A stretch of 60,522 nucleotides of DNA. Origin: a virus. This document shows, piece after piece, positions 20,371 to 28,475 of this stretch (within the stretch, counting starts at the first letter, position 1; each line of letters begins with the position of its first letter). Location: the IMG/VR virus record IMGVR_UViG_3300010373_000011, positions 1 to 60,522 of that record; one strand, written 5' to 3'. The notes beneath the pieces were generated by a model. The model did no database searches. It had not been told where the DNA came from and saw nothing but the letters and a program-made list of their open reading frames with translations. A program made the translations under genes and the position numbers.

Positions 20371-20580
20371 ATGCTGACCATGGCGCGCAAGAAGAAGCCC
20401 AAACCCGTTTCTCCGAAGTGGGCGAAGTCGTTCACCGCGCTTCAGGAACGCCTGGCCGCCAGCAACGACGAGATGGCGGAGAAGTTCGGCGTCGGCGTCC
20501 GCACCTATCTCTCTTGGAAATACGGCGAACGCAATCCGTCGCCGACCGGCGCAAAGCTCCTCGAAATCCTTTCCAAGTAA
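20371..20580 (+). CDS. XRE/Cro-type helix-turn-helix regulator
   Basis: 69 aa from ATG 20371 (ATG 20380 also possible). A basic tail (ARKKKPKPVSPKWAKS) precedes helices LQERLAASNDEMAEKFGVGV and RTYLSWKYGERNPSPTGAKL, the Cro/C1-type fold. Two identical TACACAAAGTGTA sites bracketing the next promoter begin 7 nt after its stop and are its natural operators. Confidence 0.75.
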   Translation: MLTMARKKKPKPVSPKWAKSFTALQERLAASNDEMAEKFGVGVRTYLSWKYGERNPSPTGAKLLEILSK

Positions 20581-20586
20581 GCAAAC

Positions 20587-20658
20587 TACACAAAGTGTAT
20601 TTTTCGGGTTGACCGTTCCAAAGGTCGCCCGTAACATTCCGTCTATACACAAAGTGTA
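20587..20658 (+). promoter_or_regulatory. promoter bracketed by two identical operators
   Basis: TTGACC (20609-20614), 17 nt, TAACAT (20632-20637). TACACAAAGTGTA, itself a perfect palindrome TACAC-AAA-GTGTA, occurs at 20587-20599 and 20646-20658, the second covering the expected transcription start. Spacing of 59 bp between copies would allow a looped or cooperative repressor complex over the ParB-like/helicase operon. Confidence 0.8.
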
Positions 20659-20677
20659 GTCAATGTAAGGAAGCATC

Positions 20678-21622
20678 ATGCCGAAACTGCAAGACCATCC
20701 GCTGGCCGCAATCTTCCCGCTAATGCCGGACGATGAGCTCGCCGAACTTGCGGACGACATCGAAGCGAATGGGCTTCGCGATCCAATCTGGCTCCTGGAT
20801 GGGAAGATTCTCGACGGACGTAACCGCTATCGGGCGTGCGAACTCAAGGACATCGACGCGAGGGTAGAGCACTACAAGGGTAAGGACGCGCTGGGGTTCG
20901 TCATATCGCGAAACCTGCATCGTCGCCATCTCACGGCCAGCCAACGCGCCATGGCAGCAGCCAGAACGAAGGAGATTTACGAAGAGCAAGCTAAGGAGCG
21001 ACAGAAGGAATCAGGTAAGATTCACGGGCGAGGCAAGGAAAAGGTTGTGGAAAATTTTCCACAACCTATTTCCGGGAAGGCACGCGATCAAGCTGGTGAA
21101 GCGCTGAACGTCAGCGGTAAGTCGGTCGATGCCGCCACGAAGGTCATCGAAGAAGGCATTCCCGAATTGGCCGAGGCGGTGGACAAAGGCAAACTCCCAG
21201 TCTCGACAGCCGCAAAGGCGGCGGACCTTCCGAAGAATAAGCAGCGCGAAATTGCCAAGTCGGACAACCCCAAGAAGGCAGCAAACGAAGCTCTCAAGGA
21301 AGAGAAACAAGAAGAAGCCGCGTCGCAACCAAAGGAGCCTATCGAGTTCGTGGCCGAGGAAGTTCAGCGGTTCATTCGCCTCACTGATGCACTCAAACGG
21401 GAAGTGGAGAAGACATCCGAAGCCGAACCGCTCTTCAAAAAGTTCGTGCACGTCGAAAGCATCACCGCCCAGTACACGGCCGCCCGCAAGGCGCTGTTCC
21501 AATCGAAGCCCACCGAGCCATGCAACTGCACGCGCGGCAACCAGACGGCCGCTGCTGAGTGCAAAGCGTGTTTCGGCACCGGCAAGTGTCCTCCGAATCG
21601 CGTGCTGAAAGGTGGGCGGTGA
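20678..21622 (+). CDS. ParB-like N-terminal domain protein
   Basis: 314 aa. Residues 1-100 match ParB/Sulfiredoxin-fold proteins: HPLAAIFPLMPDDELAELAD, IEANGLRDPIWL, ILDGRNRYRACE, ISRNLHRRHLTASQRAM. A helix-turn-helix region (QAGEALNVSGKSVDAATKVI) follows, then a long charged helix rich in Lys/Glu. A C-terminal CxC/CxxC zinc pair (CNCTRGNQ ... ECKACFGTGKC) ends it. Such proteins act in phage replication, regulation or partition. Its stop overlaps the helicase start. Confidence 0.75.
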   Translation: MPKLQDHPLAAIFPLMPDDELAELADDIEANGLRDPIWLLDGKILDGRNRYRACELKDIDARVEHYKGKDALGFVISRNLHRRHLTASQRAMAAARTKEIYEEQAKERQKESGKIHGRGKEKVVENFPQPISGKARDQAGEALNVSGKSVDAATKVIEEGIPELAEAVDKGKLPVSTAAKAADLPKNKQREIAKSDNPKKAANEALKEEKQEEAASQPKEPIEFVAEEVQRFIRLTDALKREVEKTSEAEPLFKKFVHVESITAQYTAARKALFQSKPTEPCNCTRGNQTAAAECKACFGTGKCPPNRVLKGGR

Positions 21623-23751
21623 TGCGCACTCTACGCCCCTATCAAAAGCAGGCCATCGAATCCGTGCGCCGCGTTCTCGAAAGGAACGCATCGGCGATCG
21701 TGGTGCTACCGACCGGGACCGGCAAGACTTCCGTTGCTTCCACGCTCATGAACGAGTGGCCGGGCGGCAATTGCCTTTTCCTGGCGCACACTCGCGAACT
21801 GGTGGACCAGGCCGCCGGCCGACTCGAAGGGGAACTCGGCTACCCGCCCGTTATCGAAATGGGCATCCGCGGCGGCGATGAGGGTCTTTTCTATCAGGGC
21901 GGCATGGTGGTCATTGGTTCCGTGCAATCCATGCTCACGGATCGGCGGCTCGCCAAATACGAACGGAATCCGTTCGACCTCATCGTTATCGACGAGTGCG
22001 TCACCGGCGACACCCTCATCAACACGGATGTTGGTGAAATCCGTATTGATTCACTTCCGACATCACATGCTAGTTGTGTGATGACATATAATGGTGAGGC
22101 GGTGTGTTACCGCCCCATTACCGCGTTCATGCCGAAGGGTGTGCGACCGGTACTGCGGATCGAAACCGCGTCCGGGAGGATCATCCGATGCACGGGGAAT
22201 CACCCGCTGTACACGGCGAGGGGGTGGGTAAACGCATCGGCCGTCCGCGAGTCCGACAGCCTGTTGTGTGCCGGTGCTGGTGCGGCGAGCCGGCCGGAGT
22301 TAACAAGTGGGGCCGACCCCGCAGTTGCGACGCCCGCCGCGCCATCTGGCGAGAGGTCGCTCCCCACGTCCCCGACTGCATGCACTACAAGTTTCGATCC
22401 TGTCGTCTCCGTGCGAAGCGACGGGGATGAGTCGGTCTACGACATCACCGTCGATGACACCCACTGCTTCTTTGCTAACGGCATTCTCGCTCACAACTGC
22501 CATCGCGCCACCTCGCGCAGCTATCGTAAGATCGTCGAGTACTTCGTCGGCAAGAATGCCACTTGCAAAACGGTTGGACTGACCGCAACCCCGAACCGCG
22601 CTGACGGTACGGCCCTTGGCCTTGTCTTTGAGCAAGTCGCCTATGCGATGGACATCCCCGATGCCATCGATAACGGGTGGCTCGTTCAGATTCGGGAGCG
22701 GGCCATTGTGGTTTCCGATGTTGAAATCACTGGGCCGAACAAGACGAACGAACTTGGTGAGAAAGACTTCACCGATTCGGCCGTTGAGTCTGTGATGATC
22801 GACGAGCGAGCACTCCGCGCTACTGCACAGCCACTTGTCGAGCAAGCCGCCGGCCGTCCAACGCTTGTCTTTTGCGCTTCAGTCCGCCACGCCCATGAAC
22901 TCGCGGCCATGATCGACAGCTACGCCCCCGGCGCCGCCGCTGCCGTCGATGGCGAGACGCCCATTGAGCAGCGGCTTACGCTCATCAAACAATTCAAGAG
23001 CGGCGAAATCCAATTCCTTTGCAACGCTCAGCTTTTTATTGAAGGATTCGATTCGCCGAACTGCGCTTGCGTCGCCATCGCGCGGCCAACAAAGTCAGTG
23101 GGACGGTACACCCAAATGATCGGCCGCGGGCTCCGGCCCCTGCCGGGCATCGTCGATAACCCCGGTGATTCCACCGACCGCAAACTGTGGATTGCGACCT
23201 CGGATAAGCCCGACGCCCTCATTCTCGATTTTGTCAATGCGGGGGCGGTCGGACTCGTCACTATCGACGACATTCTTGGCGGCAACTACGACGTTGAGAC
23301 TCGCCAACTTGCGGCAACGGATCGCGAGGCTAACGACACAAGCGTGAAGAGCAGCCTAGAGCGTGCCAAGTTCCTTCTCGCCCTTGAGCGCGAAATGGAC
23401 GCTCGCTCCAAGAATCAAAGCGCTGTGGACTATGAAGTATTCGACCGGGACGGGCGAGCGGTCGCCACCGCGCCGGGGGCATCAACGAAAACTCGCGGCA
23501 CCATTACGGACGGGCAACTCGGCTTTCTGATTTCTCTCGGCTGCGAACCCGATCACGCCACCTGCATGAGCCAGCGTCAGGCAGCGGCAGTTATCAATTC
23601 GATGCGCGAATCCCACTGCACGACAAAACAGCGCCAAGTTCTGGGACGCGCGGGCATTGATGCTACCGGCATCGGTTTCGAACGGGCTAGCCGCATTATC
23701 GACGCACTCAAGGCCAACAACTGGCGACGCCCGGAGGTACTTCCTGAATGA
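21622..23751 (+). CDS. superfamily II DEAD-type helicase interrupted by a mini-intein
   Basis: 709 aa from ATG 21622 (GTGATG overlap with the ParB-like gene). Mature helicase is 542 aa after removal of intein residues 126-292. Motif I PTGTGKT (30-36), Ia LAHTREL, motif II DE|CH split exactly by the intein, motif III TATPNRADG, motif VI QMIGRGLRP. The C-terminal part (about 560-709) is helical (AAAVINSMRESHCTTKQRQV). It resembles RadD/XPB-like phage helicases that unwind forks or recombination intermediates. The protein cannot hydrolyse ATP until spliced. Confidence 0.93.
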   Translation: MRTLRPYQKQAIESVRRVLERNASAIVVLPTGTGKTSVASTLMNEWPGGNCLFLAHTRELVDQAAGRLEGELGYPPVIEMGIRGGDEGLFYQGGMVVIGSVQSMLTDRRLAKYERNPFDLIVIDECVTGDTLINTDVGEIRIDSLPTSHASCVMTYNGEAVCYRPITAFMPKGVRPVLRIETASGRIIRCTGNHPLYTARGWVNASAVRESDSLLCAGAGAASRPELTSGADPAVATPAAPSGERSLPTSPTACTTSFDPVVSVRSDGDESVYDITVDDTHCFFANGILAHNCHRATSRSYRKIVEYFVGKNATCKTVGLTATPNRADGTALGLVFEQVAYAMDIPDAIDNGWLVQIRERAIVVSDVEITGPNKTNELGEKDFTDSAVESVMIDERALRATAQPLVEQAAGRPTLVFCASVRHAHELAAMIDSYAPGAAAAVDGETPIEQRLTLIKQFKSGEIQFLCNAQLFIEGFDSPNCACVAIARPTKSVGRYTQMIGRGLRPLPGIVDNPGDSTDRKLWIATSDKPDALILDFVNAGAVGLVTIDDILGGNYDVETRQLAATDREANDTSVKSSLERAKFLLALEREMDARSKNQSAVDYEVFDRDGRAVATAPGASTKTRGTITDGQLGFLISLGCEPDHATCMSQRQAAAVINSMRESHCTTKQRQVLGRAGIDATGIGFERASRIIDALKANNWRRPEVLPE
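21997..22497 (+). other. mini-intein (167 aa) in helicase motif II
   Basis: Begins with Cys (CVTGDTLINT, block A) immediately after IVIDE. It contains block B (IRCTGNHPLYTARGW) with its TxxH signature, and ends with block F/G (VYDITVDDTHCFFANGILAHN-terminal Asn) before the +1 Cys of CHRATS. The region between is only about 60 residues, Ala/Pro/Ser-rich, and has no homing-endonuclease motifs, so it is a mini-intein. Splicing residues C1, His-Asn end and C+1 are all present, so activity is expected. Confidence 0.93.
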
Positions 23752-24101
23752 TCGAACGCCTAATCGAAACGCTTGCCAAGCGCGGCCTCACAATCACCAA
23801 AGGGAATGCTCCGGATGAACTGCTTCTCAAAGGGCCCGACTCCGAAAGGACCGAACAAGTAATGGCTGCATTGAAGGAGTTCAAACCGCTGTTGATCGAA
23901 TGGTTTAGCCGGGAGCAAAACGTCGTCCGTGAGTATGACATGCAACCGGCAAAGATCGAAGGCGATCCGCAGCCCGACGACGATGGCGAAATATGCCGCC
24001 AGTGCAATGCGACTTGGTACTGTTCGCCCGCTGAGATTCGCGAACGAGTGCAAAGTCCGCACTGGTGCGCGACGCCGAGCTGCCCTTATAGGAGCAAGTG
24101 A
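23748..24101 (+). CDS. small protein with TubC-like N-terminus and zinc ribbon
   Basis: 117 aa, ATGA overlap with the helicase. MIERLIETLAKRGLTITKGN and AALKEFKPLLIEWF resemble the TubC-like docking domain found at the start of phage primases and helicase partners. A C-terminal four-Cys site (CRQCNATWYC ... CATPSC) follows. No primase catalytic motif is present. Probably a partner of the helicase (inference). Confidence 0.6.
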   Translation: MIERLIETLAKRGLTITKGNAPDELLLKGPDSERTEQVMAALKEFKPLLIEWFSREQNVVREYDMQPAKIEGDPQPDDDGEICRQCNATWYCSPAEIRERVQSPHWCATPSCPYRSK

Positions 24102-24289
24102 TGGACCGACCAGGGCCGCAGCCACACAACGCGGGGATCACTCCAGGGTTTGGCGATCGTGAAGAACTGGACCTTCGGGAAGAGGTTGAAAACCTCAAGG
24201 AAATATGCCGCCAACAAGCGATGCGAATGGACTCCATCGAAATCGAGAATCGGCGGTTGCGGCAACTGCTGGGGTCGCGGTCCAAGTGA
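24101..24289 (+). CDS. small coiled-coil protein
   Basis: 62 aa, starts inside the stop of the previous gene. The C-terminal two thirds form a heptad helix (LREEVENLKEICRQQAMRMD). No family is recognised. Confidence 0.55.
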   Translation: MDRPGPQPHNAGITPGFGDREELDLREEVENLKEICRQQAMRMDSIEIENRRLRQLLGSRSK

Positions 24290-24507
24290 AGTCGCCTGCG
24301 GACGAATGGGAAGAACTCATGCGGAAGGCCCGCGACTTGGCGGTTCGCGGCGTCCGCCTCGGGGTCCGGGTTGGCGAGAACAACGGGTTCGGAGAATCGA
24401 CGTTGTTCCATGAGCAATACGTCAAGGCGGAAAAACTGTGTGAGGAACTAACGGCGTTCCTCAAATCCCGAGTCGAGAACGCGAAAGGACAAACCGGAAG
24501 AACATAG
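24286..24507 (+). CDS. small hypothetical protein
   Basis: GTG 24286 overlaps the previous stop (GTGA) and gives 73 aa; mixed-charge helices (ADEWEELMRKARDLAVRG, YVKAEKLCEELTAFLKSRV). No family is recognised. Last gene before a 322-nt gap. Confidence 0.6.
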   Translation: MKSPADEWEELMRKARDLAVRGVRLGVRVGENNGFGESTLFHEQYVKAEKLCEELTAFLKSRVENAKGQTGRT

Positions 24508-24829
24508 CCCAACTTGTTCGGGCAATCCGTGTGCATTCGAGCGGCCCTGCGGGGATCGAATGGAAAGCCTTGCCAGGGCGTTCAGGAAAAACTGGCAGCG
24601 GTGGCCCGGTCGCGGGCCGCCTCACCGTCAGTTCCCGTTCGCGTCCGACGCCTTAGAACGGGGCCAATGCTGAACGGCGGGCAGGGTGAAAGCCCCGGAT
24701 GCCCGAACAAAACACCGGGGACGGTCGCTATACCGCTGGCTCCAAACGCGGGAATGTGGACCTTCACCGACCTCGTAAAAGGGGTCGGTGCGTACCCGCA
24801 TTCACCACCACAGGAATATGGTCGGTTAC
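24508..24829 (+). other. 322-nt non-coding region with strong RNA hairpins
   Basis: No convincing gene. Stems seen: GGCCCG/CGGGCC (24603-24618, tetraloop GTCG); CGGGCA-GGG-tgaaag-CCC...TGCCCG (24678-24705); ACCGACC/GGTCGGT (24766-24789). The stacked, evenly spread hairpins in a region of otherwise tight gene packing suggest a structured RNA or regulatory leader for rusA and the genes after it. Confidence 0.45.
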
Positions 24830-25234
24830 ATGACTGATTCCATCGAACTGACACTGCCTTACCCGCCCAGCGTGAACCACTATTGGCGATCCCGCATCGC
24901 CAGGACGCGAGGGGGGAAGAGCTACATCCAGACGTATTTATCTGCGGAAGCAAAGGCGTACAAGGTGGCTGTGGTGGCCGTGGTGTGGGAAACGGTTGGC
25001 GTGATTCGATTGCAAGGCGAGTTGAGTTTCGAAGCTGTGTTGCATCCGCCGGATAAACGAGTGAGGGATTTGGACAATATCAACAAGAGCCTTTGGGATG
25101 CACTAAAAGAGGCGAAACTATTTCTCGACGATTCACAGATTAAAGAGATGCATACGAAGTTCGGCCCACCCATCCCCGGCGGTCGGGCGGTGGTGAGGGT
25201 GGGGGTGAGGGGTGAAGGAGGATTAGCGACGTGA
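24830..25234 (+). CDS. rusA: RusA-family Holliday-junction resolvase
   Basis: 134 aa from ATG 24830 (ATG 24818 with AGGAAT is an alternative). LTLPYPPSVNHYWRSR is the family's start. D80 and D82 (RDLDNINKSLWDAL), K86 and the later DDSQIKEM supply the metal-binding and catalytic residues. It cuts four-way junctions and resolves replication or recombination intermediates before packaging. GTGA overlap with the next gene. Confidence 0.92.
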   Translation: MTDSIELTLPYPPSVNHYWRSRIARTRGGKSYIQTYLSAEAKAYKVAVVAVVWETVGVIRLQGELSFEAVLHPPDKRVRDLDNINKSLWDALKEAKLFLDDSQIKEMHTKFGPPIPGGRAVVRVGVRGEGGLAT

Positions 25235-26220
25235 TCGACGTGGTTTCATTCGGCGGCGGGGTGCAGTCTACCGCCATCATGACGCTAGCCGGCGAGGGGC
25301 TGATCCCCATGCCGCATCGGTGGGTATTCAGCGACCCCGGCTTCGAGAGCCAGGCGACCTACACCCACTTGGAACGGTGCACGGAATACATCGCGAAGAA
25401 AGGTGGCCGGTTGGACTTGGTGACGGCGGGAAACATCCGCGATGACGCCGTTGCTTTCGCGCAACGGCGTCAGAACAGCGACGTGAAACGGTATGCCAGC
25501 ATTCCCATGTTCATCGACAAGCGGGACGGAACCGACGGCATCCTGCCGCGGCAATGCACGAGCGAATACAAGATCGAGCCGATTGAGCGATACCACCGCC
25601 GCGAAGTGCTGGGATTGCAACCCCGCCAGCGGGCACCGAAGGTTCCTTCGGTCAACGTGTGGATCGGCATCAGTTCGGACGAGTCGCACCGGGCAACGGC
25701 TCCCGGCTCGTGGCGTAACGAGACCGCGACGCTCGGCACTGATCTACTCGGCGACCCGCTGATGCAAACGCGCCGCGTATGGGTGCCATGCCCGTGGCAG
25801 GTGAAGTCGTTCCCGCTGCTCGGCGAGATCATCCATCCCGACCGCCGCCATGAACCGGATCGGCGATTCGACGCTTGCGAGGGCTGGGACCGCGAAGACG
25901 CGAAGAACTGGCTGGAAAGGTCGTGGCCGTGGCCCGTGCCGCGCTCGGCGTGCATCTGCTGCCCGTACCGCACCAATGCCGAGTGGCGGGACATGCGGGA
26001 CCACTCGCCGGCGGAGTTTGCCCAGGCCGTGGCGTTCGACCGCGACATCCGGGAAGCCTACGCCGCGGGCCGCTTGGCCCGCGGCGAGTTGGCGGGCGTG
26101 CCGTACCTGCACCGAACGAAGAAGCCGCTCGACATGGTGGACCTGAGCGTGCCGCTGAATGATCGCAAGGGTTGCGGCGGGTTGTTCAGCCAGGAACCGG
26201 ATGGAATCTGTGGAGTGTAA
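25231..26220 (+). CDS. PP-loop (PAPS-reductase-like) protein
   Basis: 329 aa, GTG 25231 overlapping the rusA stop. SFGGGVQSTA (about 6-15) is the ATP-pyrophosphatase PP-loop; FSDPGFESQATYTHLERC and the later CICCPYRTNAEWRDM plus GCGGLF fit the phage PAPS-reductase-like family. Members use ATP adenylation chemistry; in phages they are linked to nucleic-acid or nucleotide modification rather than sulfate assimilation, and the neighbouring methyltransferases agree with this. The stretch around 25696-25762 (TAPGSWRNETATLGTDLLGD) is repeated in inverted orientation at 29881-29947 and may be an insertion. Confidence 0.8.
   Translation: MIDVVSFGGGVQSTAIMTLAGEGLIPMPHRWVFSDPGFESQATYTHLERCTEYIAKKGGRLDLVTAGNIRDDAVAFAQRRQNSDVKRYASIPMFIDKRDGTDGILPRQCTSEYKIEPIERYHRREVLGLQPRQRAPKVPSVNVWIGISSDESHRATAPGSWRNETATLGTDLLGDPLMQTRRVWVPCPWQVKSFPLLGEIIHPDRRHEPDRRFDACEGWDREDAKNWLERSWPWPVPRSACICCPYRTNAEWRDMRDHSPAEFAQAVAFDRDIREAYAAGRLARGELAGVPYLHRTKKPLDMVDLSVPLNDRKGCGGLFSQEPDGICGV
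25696..25762 (+). repeat. 67-bp inverted repeat, copy 1 (in PAPS-like gene)
   Basis: Matches the reverse complement of 29881-29947 with about three or four mismatches; the core GCGACGCTCGGCACTGATCT is identical in both. Confidence 0.85.
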
Positions 26221-26240
26221 AAGCACGGAGGCCGCACGCG

Positions 26241-26621
26241 ATGCAGAACCAAACTCTCGAAGCCCGTGTTGCCCGTCTGGAGAAGATTGTTGACCTTCAA
26301 GCGGCGGCGAACATGGACCAGACCCTCGAAGCCCGTATCGCGCGGCAGTTCGAAGAACGCATCGCCCGAGCCGAGGCCGACAGCGAACGGTTCAAGGAAT
26401 TCATGATGGTTCAGAAGGCGGCGAACGAAGAGCTATTGAGTCTCATGGATGCCGTGGAAGTGGAACTGAAGAAAGCGCATGCGGAGATGAAGCGGAGCAA
26501 CGAATCGCTCGCGGCCAAGGATGCGCTACTGCTGGCCCAGGCGGAGCGGATCGCGGGGCAGAGTGAGGCGTTGGCGGGCAGGGCGGAGAAGCCGAGGAAA
26601 CAGAGGAAAAAGGGGAACTGA
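26241..26621 (+). CDS. coiled-coil protein
   Basis: Start ATG 26241 after GGAGG (10 nt). 126 aa, almost entirely heptad helix; two related segments QTLEARVARLEKIV and QTLEARIARQFEER suggest internal duplication. Lys/Arg-rich C-terminus (EKPRKQRKKGN). No family is recognised. Confidence 0.65.
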   Translation: MQNQTLEARVARLEKIVDLQAAANMDQTLEARIARQFEERIARAEADSERFKEFMMVQKAANEELLSLMDAVEVELKKAHAEMKRSNESLAAKDALLLAQAERIAGQSEALAGRAEKPRKQRKKGN

Positions 26622-26622
26622 C

Positions 26623-27234
26623 ATGGTGGCCGAAAAGAAGAAAACCAGGAAGCCGAAGGCCAAGCCGAAGGCTCGCGTTGGCCCGCCCAAGCACGTCCTG
26701 CCGGCTCGCGTGGCGAAGCTCGTCCGAGTCGCCGACAAGGATCCTAAGGAGGGGCGCTTTGCTCTCGATGGCGTCCATGTTGCTATCGACAAGGACGCTG
26801 GTTTCGTTGTCACGGCGACCGATTGCAAAGCCGTCATCCGGGTATCCAATGCCGATCCGGACAAGTTCCGAACGCATCGTGAGACAAGTGTCCCGCGTGG
26901 GACGTGGAATAGCGCCTTCTGTGCGGGATCCGATGTTCCTGTGCGAATCAGCAATGATGAACGGTCGGCGACTTTGCAGGGATTCACCGCCGATGCGATT
27001 GCCGGCAAGTTCCCGCCCGTCGATGAGGTAATCAAACGGGTTCGATCCCAGGTGAAATTCAAGGGGAAATTCGATGCCGCGTTGCTCGCGAAAGTGCTGT
27101 CAACGATGGCTTCGATGGCGGGTGATGAACAAGTGGTGGAACTGTGTTTCGATGATAGTCCGGTGAATCCGATATATTTGGTCGACAAGCATGAGGAACT
27201 GATAATCGAGGCGCTGGTGATGCCTATTGCATAA
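26623..27234 (+). CDS. sliding-clamp (DnaN)-like protein, short
   Basis: 203 aa from ATG 26623 after AGGGGAA. A basic tail (KKKTRKPKAKPKARVG) precedes a clamp-like pattern: RFALDGVHVAIDKDAGFVVT then ATDCKAVIRV, KFPPVDEVIKR, then KFDAALLAKVLSTMASMAGD and a closing strand EALVMPIA. In bacterial beta clamps these correspond to xLxGVxxxxxxxxLxxVATDGxRLA, GxFPDYxxVIP and the PMR end. At half the usual 370 aa it would have fewer domains per subunit. Assignment is by pattern, not certain. Confidence 0.6.
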   Translation: MVAEKKKTRKPKAKPKARVGPPKHVLPARVAKLVRVADKDPKEGRFALDGVHVAIDKDAGFVVTATDCKAVIRVSNADPDKFRTHRETSVPRGTWNSAFCAGSDVPVRISNDERSATLQGFTADAIAGKFPPVDEVIKRVRSQVKFKGKFDAALLAKVLSTMASMAGDEQVVELCFDDSPVNPIYLVDKHEELIIEALVMPIA

Positions 27235-27257
27235 CGTGTAAATCGAGGGGAACTGAC

Positions 27258-28475
27258 ATGGCCGAGAATAGTGGCATCCAATGGACGACGCATTCCTGGA
27301 ATCCGTGGCGCGGCTGCACCAAGATCAGCGCCGGCTGCCAGTCATGCTACGCCGAAACGATGAGCAAGCGCAACCCGCTCGTGCTCGGCATGTGGGGGCC
27401 GAAGGGCACCCGCGTGGTCGCAGCCGAGGCGCAGTGGAAGTTGCCGGTGAAGTGGAATCGAGAGGCGGGGGAAACTGTCAAACGATGGGAGATGGCCGCA
27501 CGGGAAGTGCAGAGCGAATACGACTACGTCGATCCCTACGAGCGGCCCCGCGTGTTCTGTGCGAGTCTCGCCGACGTTTTCGAGGCGTGGGATGGGCCGA
27601 TGGTGGATTCCTGGGGGACTGAGTTGTGCATCTGCCATGAGTGCGGAACGTTCATGCACTACTCGAGTCGTGAATGCAAACCGGGCTGTACATGCGACCG
27701 TGCTCCCCGCCGACTCACGATGCAGGACGTTCGCGCCCGGCTCTTTCGCCTCATCGACGACACGCCGAACCTTGACTGGTTGGTTCTCACGAAGCGCCCT
27801 GAGAATATCGCGAAGATGATGCCGGCAGTCGGCCTTCCCGATGCTGGCGTGCCCGGAACACTGGGGCGGCGGATCATGCTGCCTAATCTCTGGCTCGGCA
27901 CCAGCGTGGAGAACCAGACCGCCGCGAACGAGCGTATCCCGCATCTGCTCCGCGTGCCGGCGGCCGTGCGGTTTCTTAGCGTGGAACCGATGTTGGGGCC
28001 GGTGGACCTTGAACCGTTCTTGGCTTACCCGCCATTCCATGAGAACTACAAGATGACGTTCGGTGCGAATGATTTTCGCGGCATCGACTGGTGTATCATC
28101 GGTGGAGAATCGGGCCCTCGCGCCCGCCCCTGCAACGTCTCCTGGATTCGCAGCGTGGTTGAGCAGTGCAAGGCGGCGGAAGTGCCGGTGTTCGTCAAAC
28201 AACTCGGGGCGAACATCATCGACCGCAATGACCGCGGCTTCGAAGCCGAGAACGAACGATGGGCGGAAGGCCAGCATGAAGGCCAGCCCACCAACCCGGA
28301 AGCATGGCCGACACCGGTTGACGTTGAGCACGACCTGGATGGCACCATCGACGGTTACCAGGGTGCTCCCGTGCGGGTGCATCTCGTGGACAAGAAAGGC
28401 GGCGACATGGACGAATGGCCGAGTGATTTGCGGGTGCGTGAATTTCCCCGAGCGGAGGCGGCAGGGCGGTCATGA
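27258..28475 (+). CDS. phage Gp37/Gp68-family protein
   Basis: 405 aa. Opening IQWTTHSWNPWRGCTKISAG then CQSCYAETMSKR is the family signature, a Cys-cluster start resembling radical-SAM folds. Later WLVLTKRPENIAKM, LPNLWLGTSVENQTAANERI and GGESGPRARPCNVSWIRSV blocks are all conserved. The biochemical role is not settled. ATGA overlap with the methyltransferase gene. Confidence 0.88.
   Translation: MAENSGIQWTTHSWNPWRGCTKISAGCQSCYAETMSKRNPLVLGMWGPKGTRVVAAEAQWKLPVKWNREAGETVKRWEMAAREVQSEYDYVDPYERPRVFCASLADVFEAWDGPMVDSWGTELCICHECGTFMHYSSRECKPGCTCDRAPRRLTMQDVRARLFRLIDDTPNLDWLVLTKRPENIAKMMPAVGLPDAGVPGTLGRRIMLPNLWLGTSVENQTAANERIPHLLRVPAAVRFLSVEPMLGPVDLEPFLAYPPFHENYKMTFGANDFRGIDWCIIGGESGPRARPCNVSWIRSVVEQCKAAEVPVFVKQLGANIIDRNDRGFEAENERWAEGQHEGQPTNPEAWPTPVDVEHDLDGTIDGYQGAPVRVHLVDKKGGDMDEWPSDLRVREFPRAEAAGRS

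Noticed and set aside
24514-24837. 107-codon plus-strand frame in the 322-nt gap
   Set aside because: No ribosome site, no coupling and Pro/Arg/Gly-biased composition; hairpins explain the region better.
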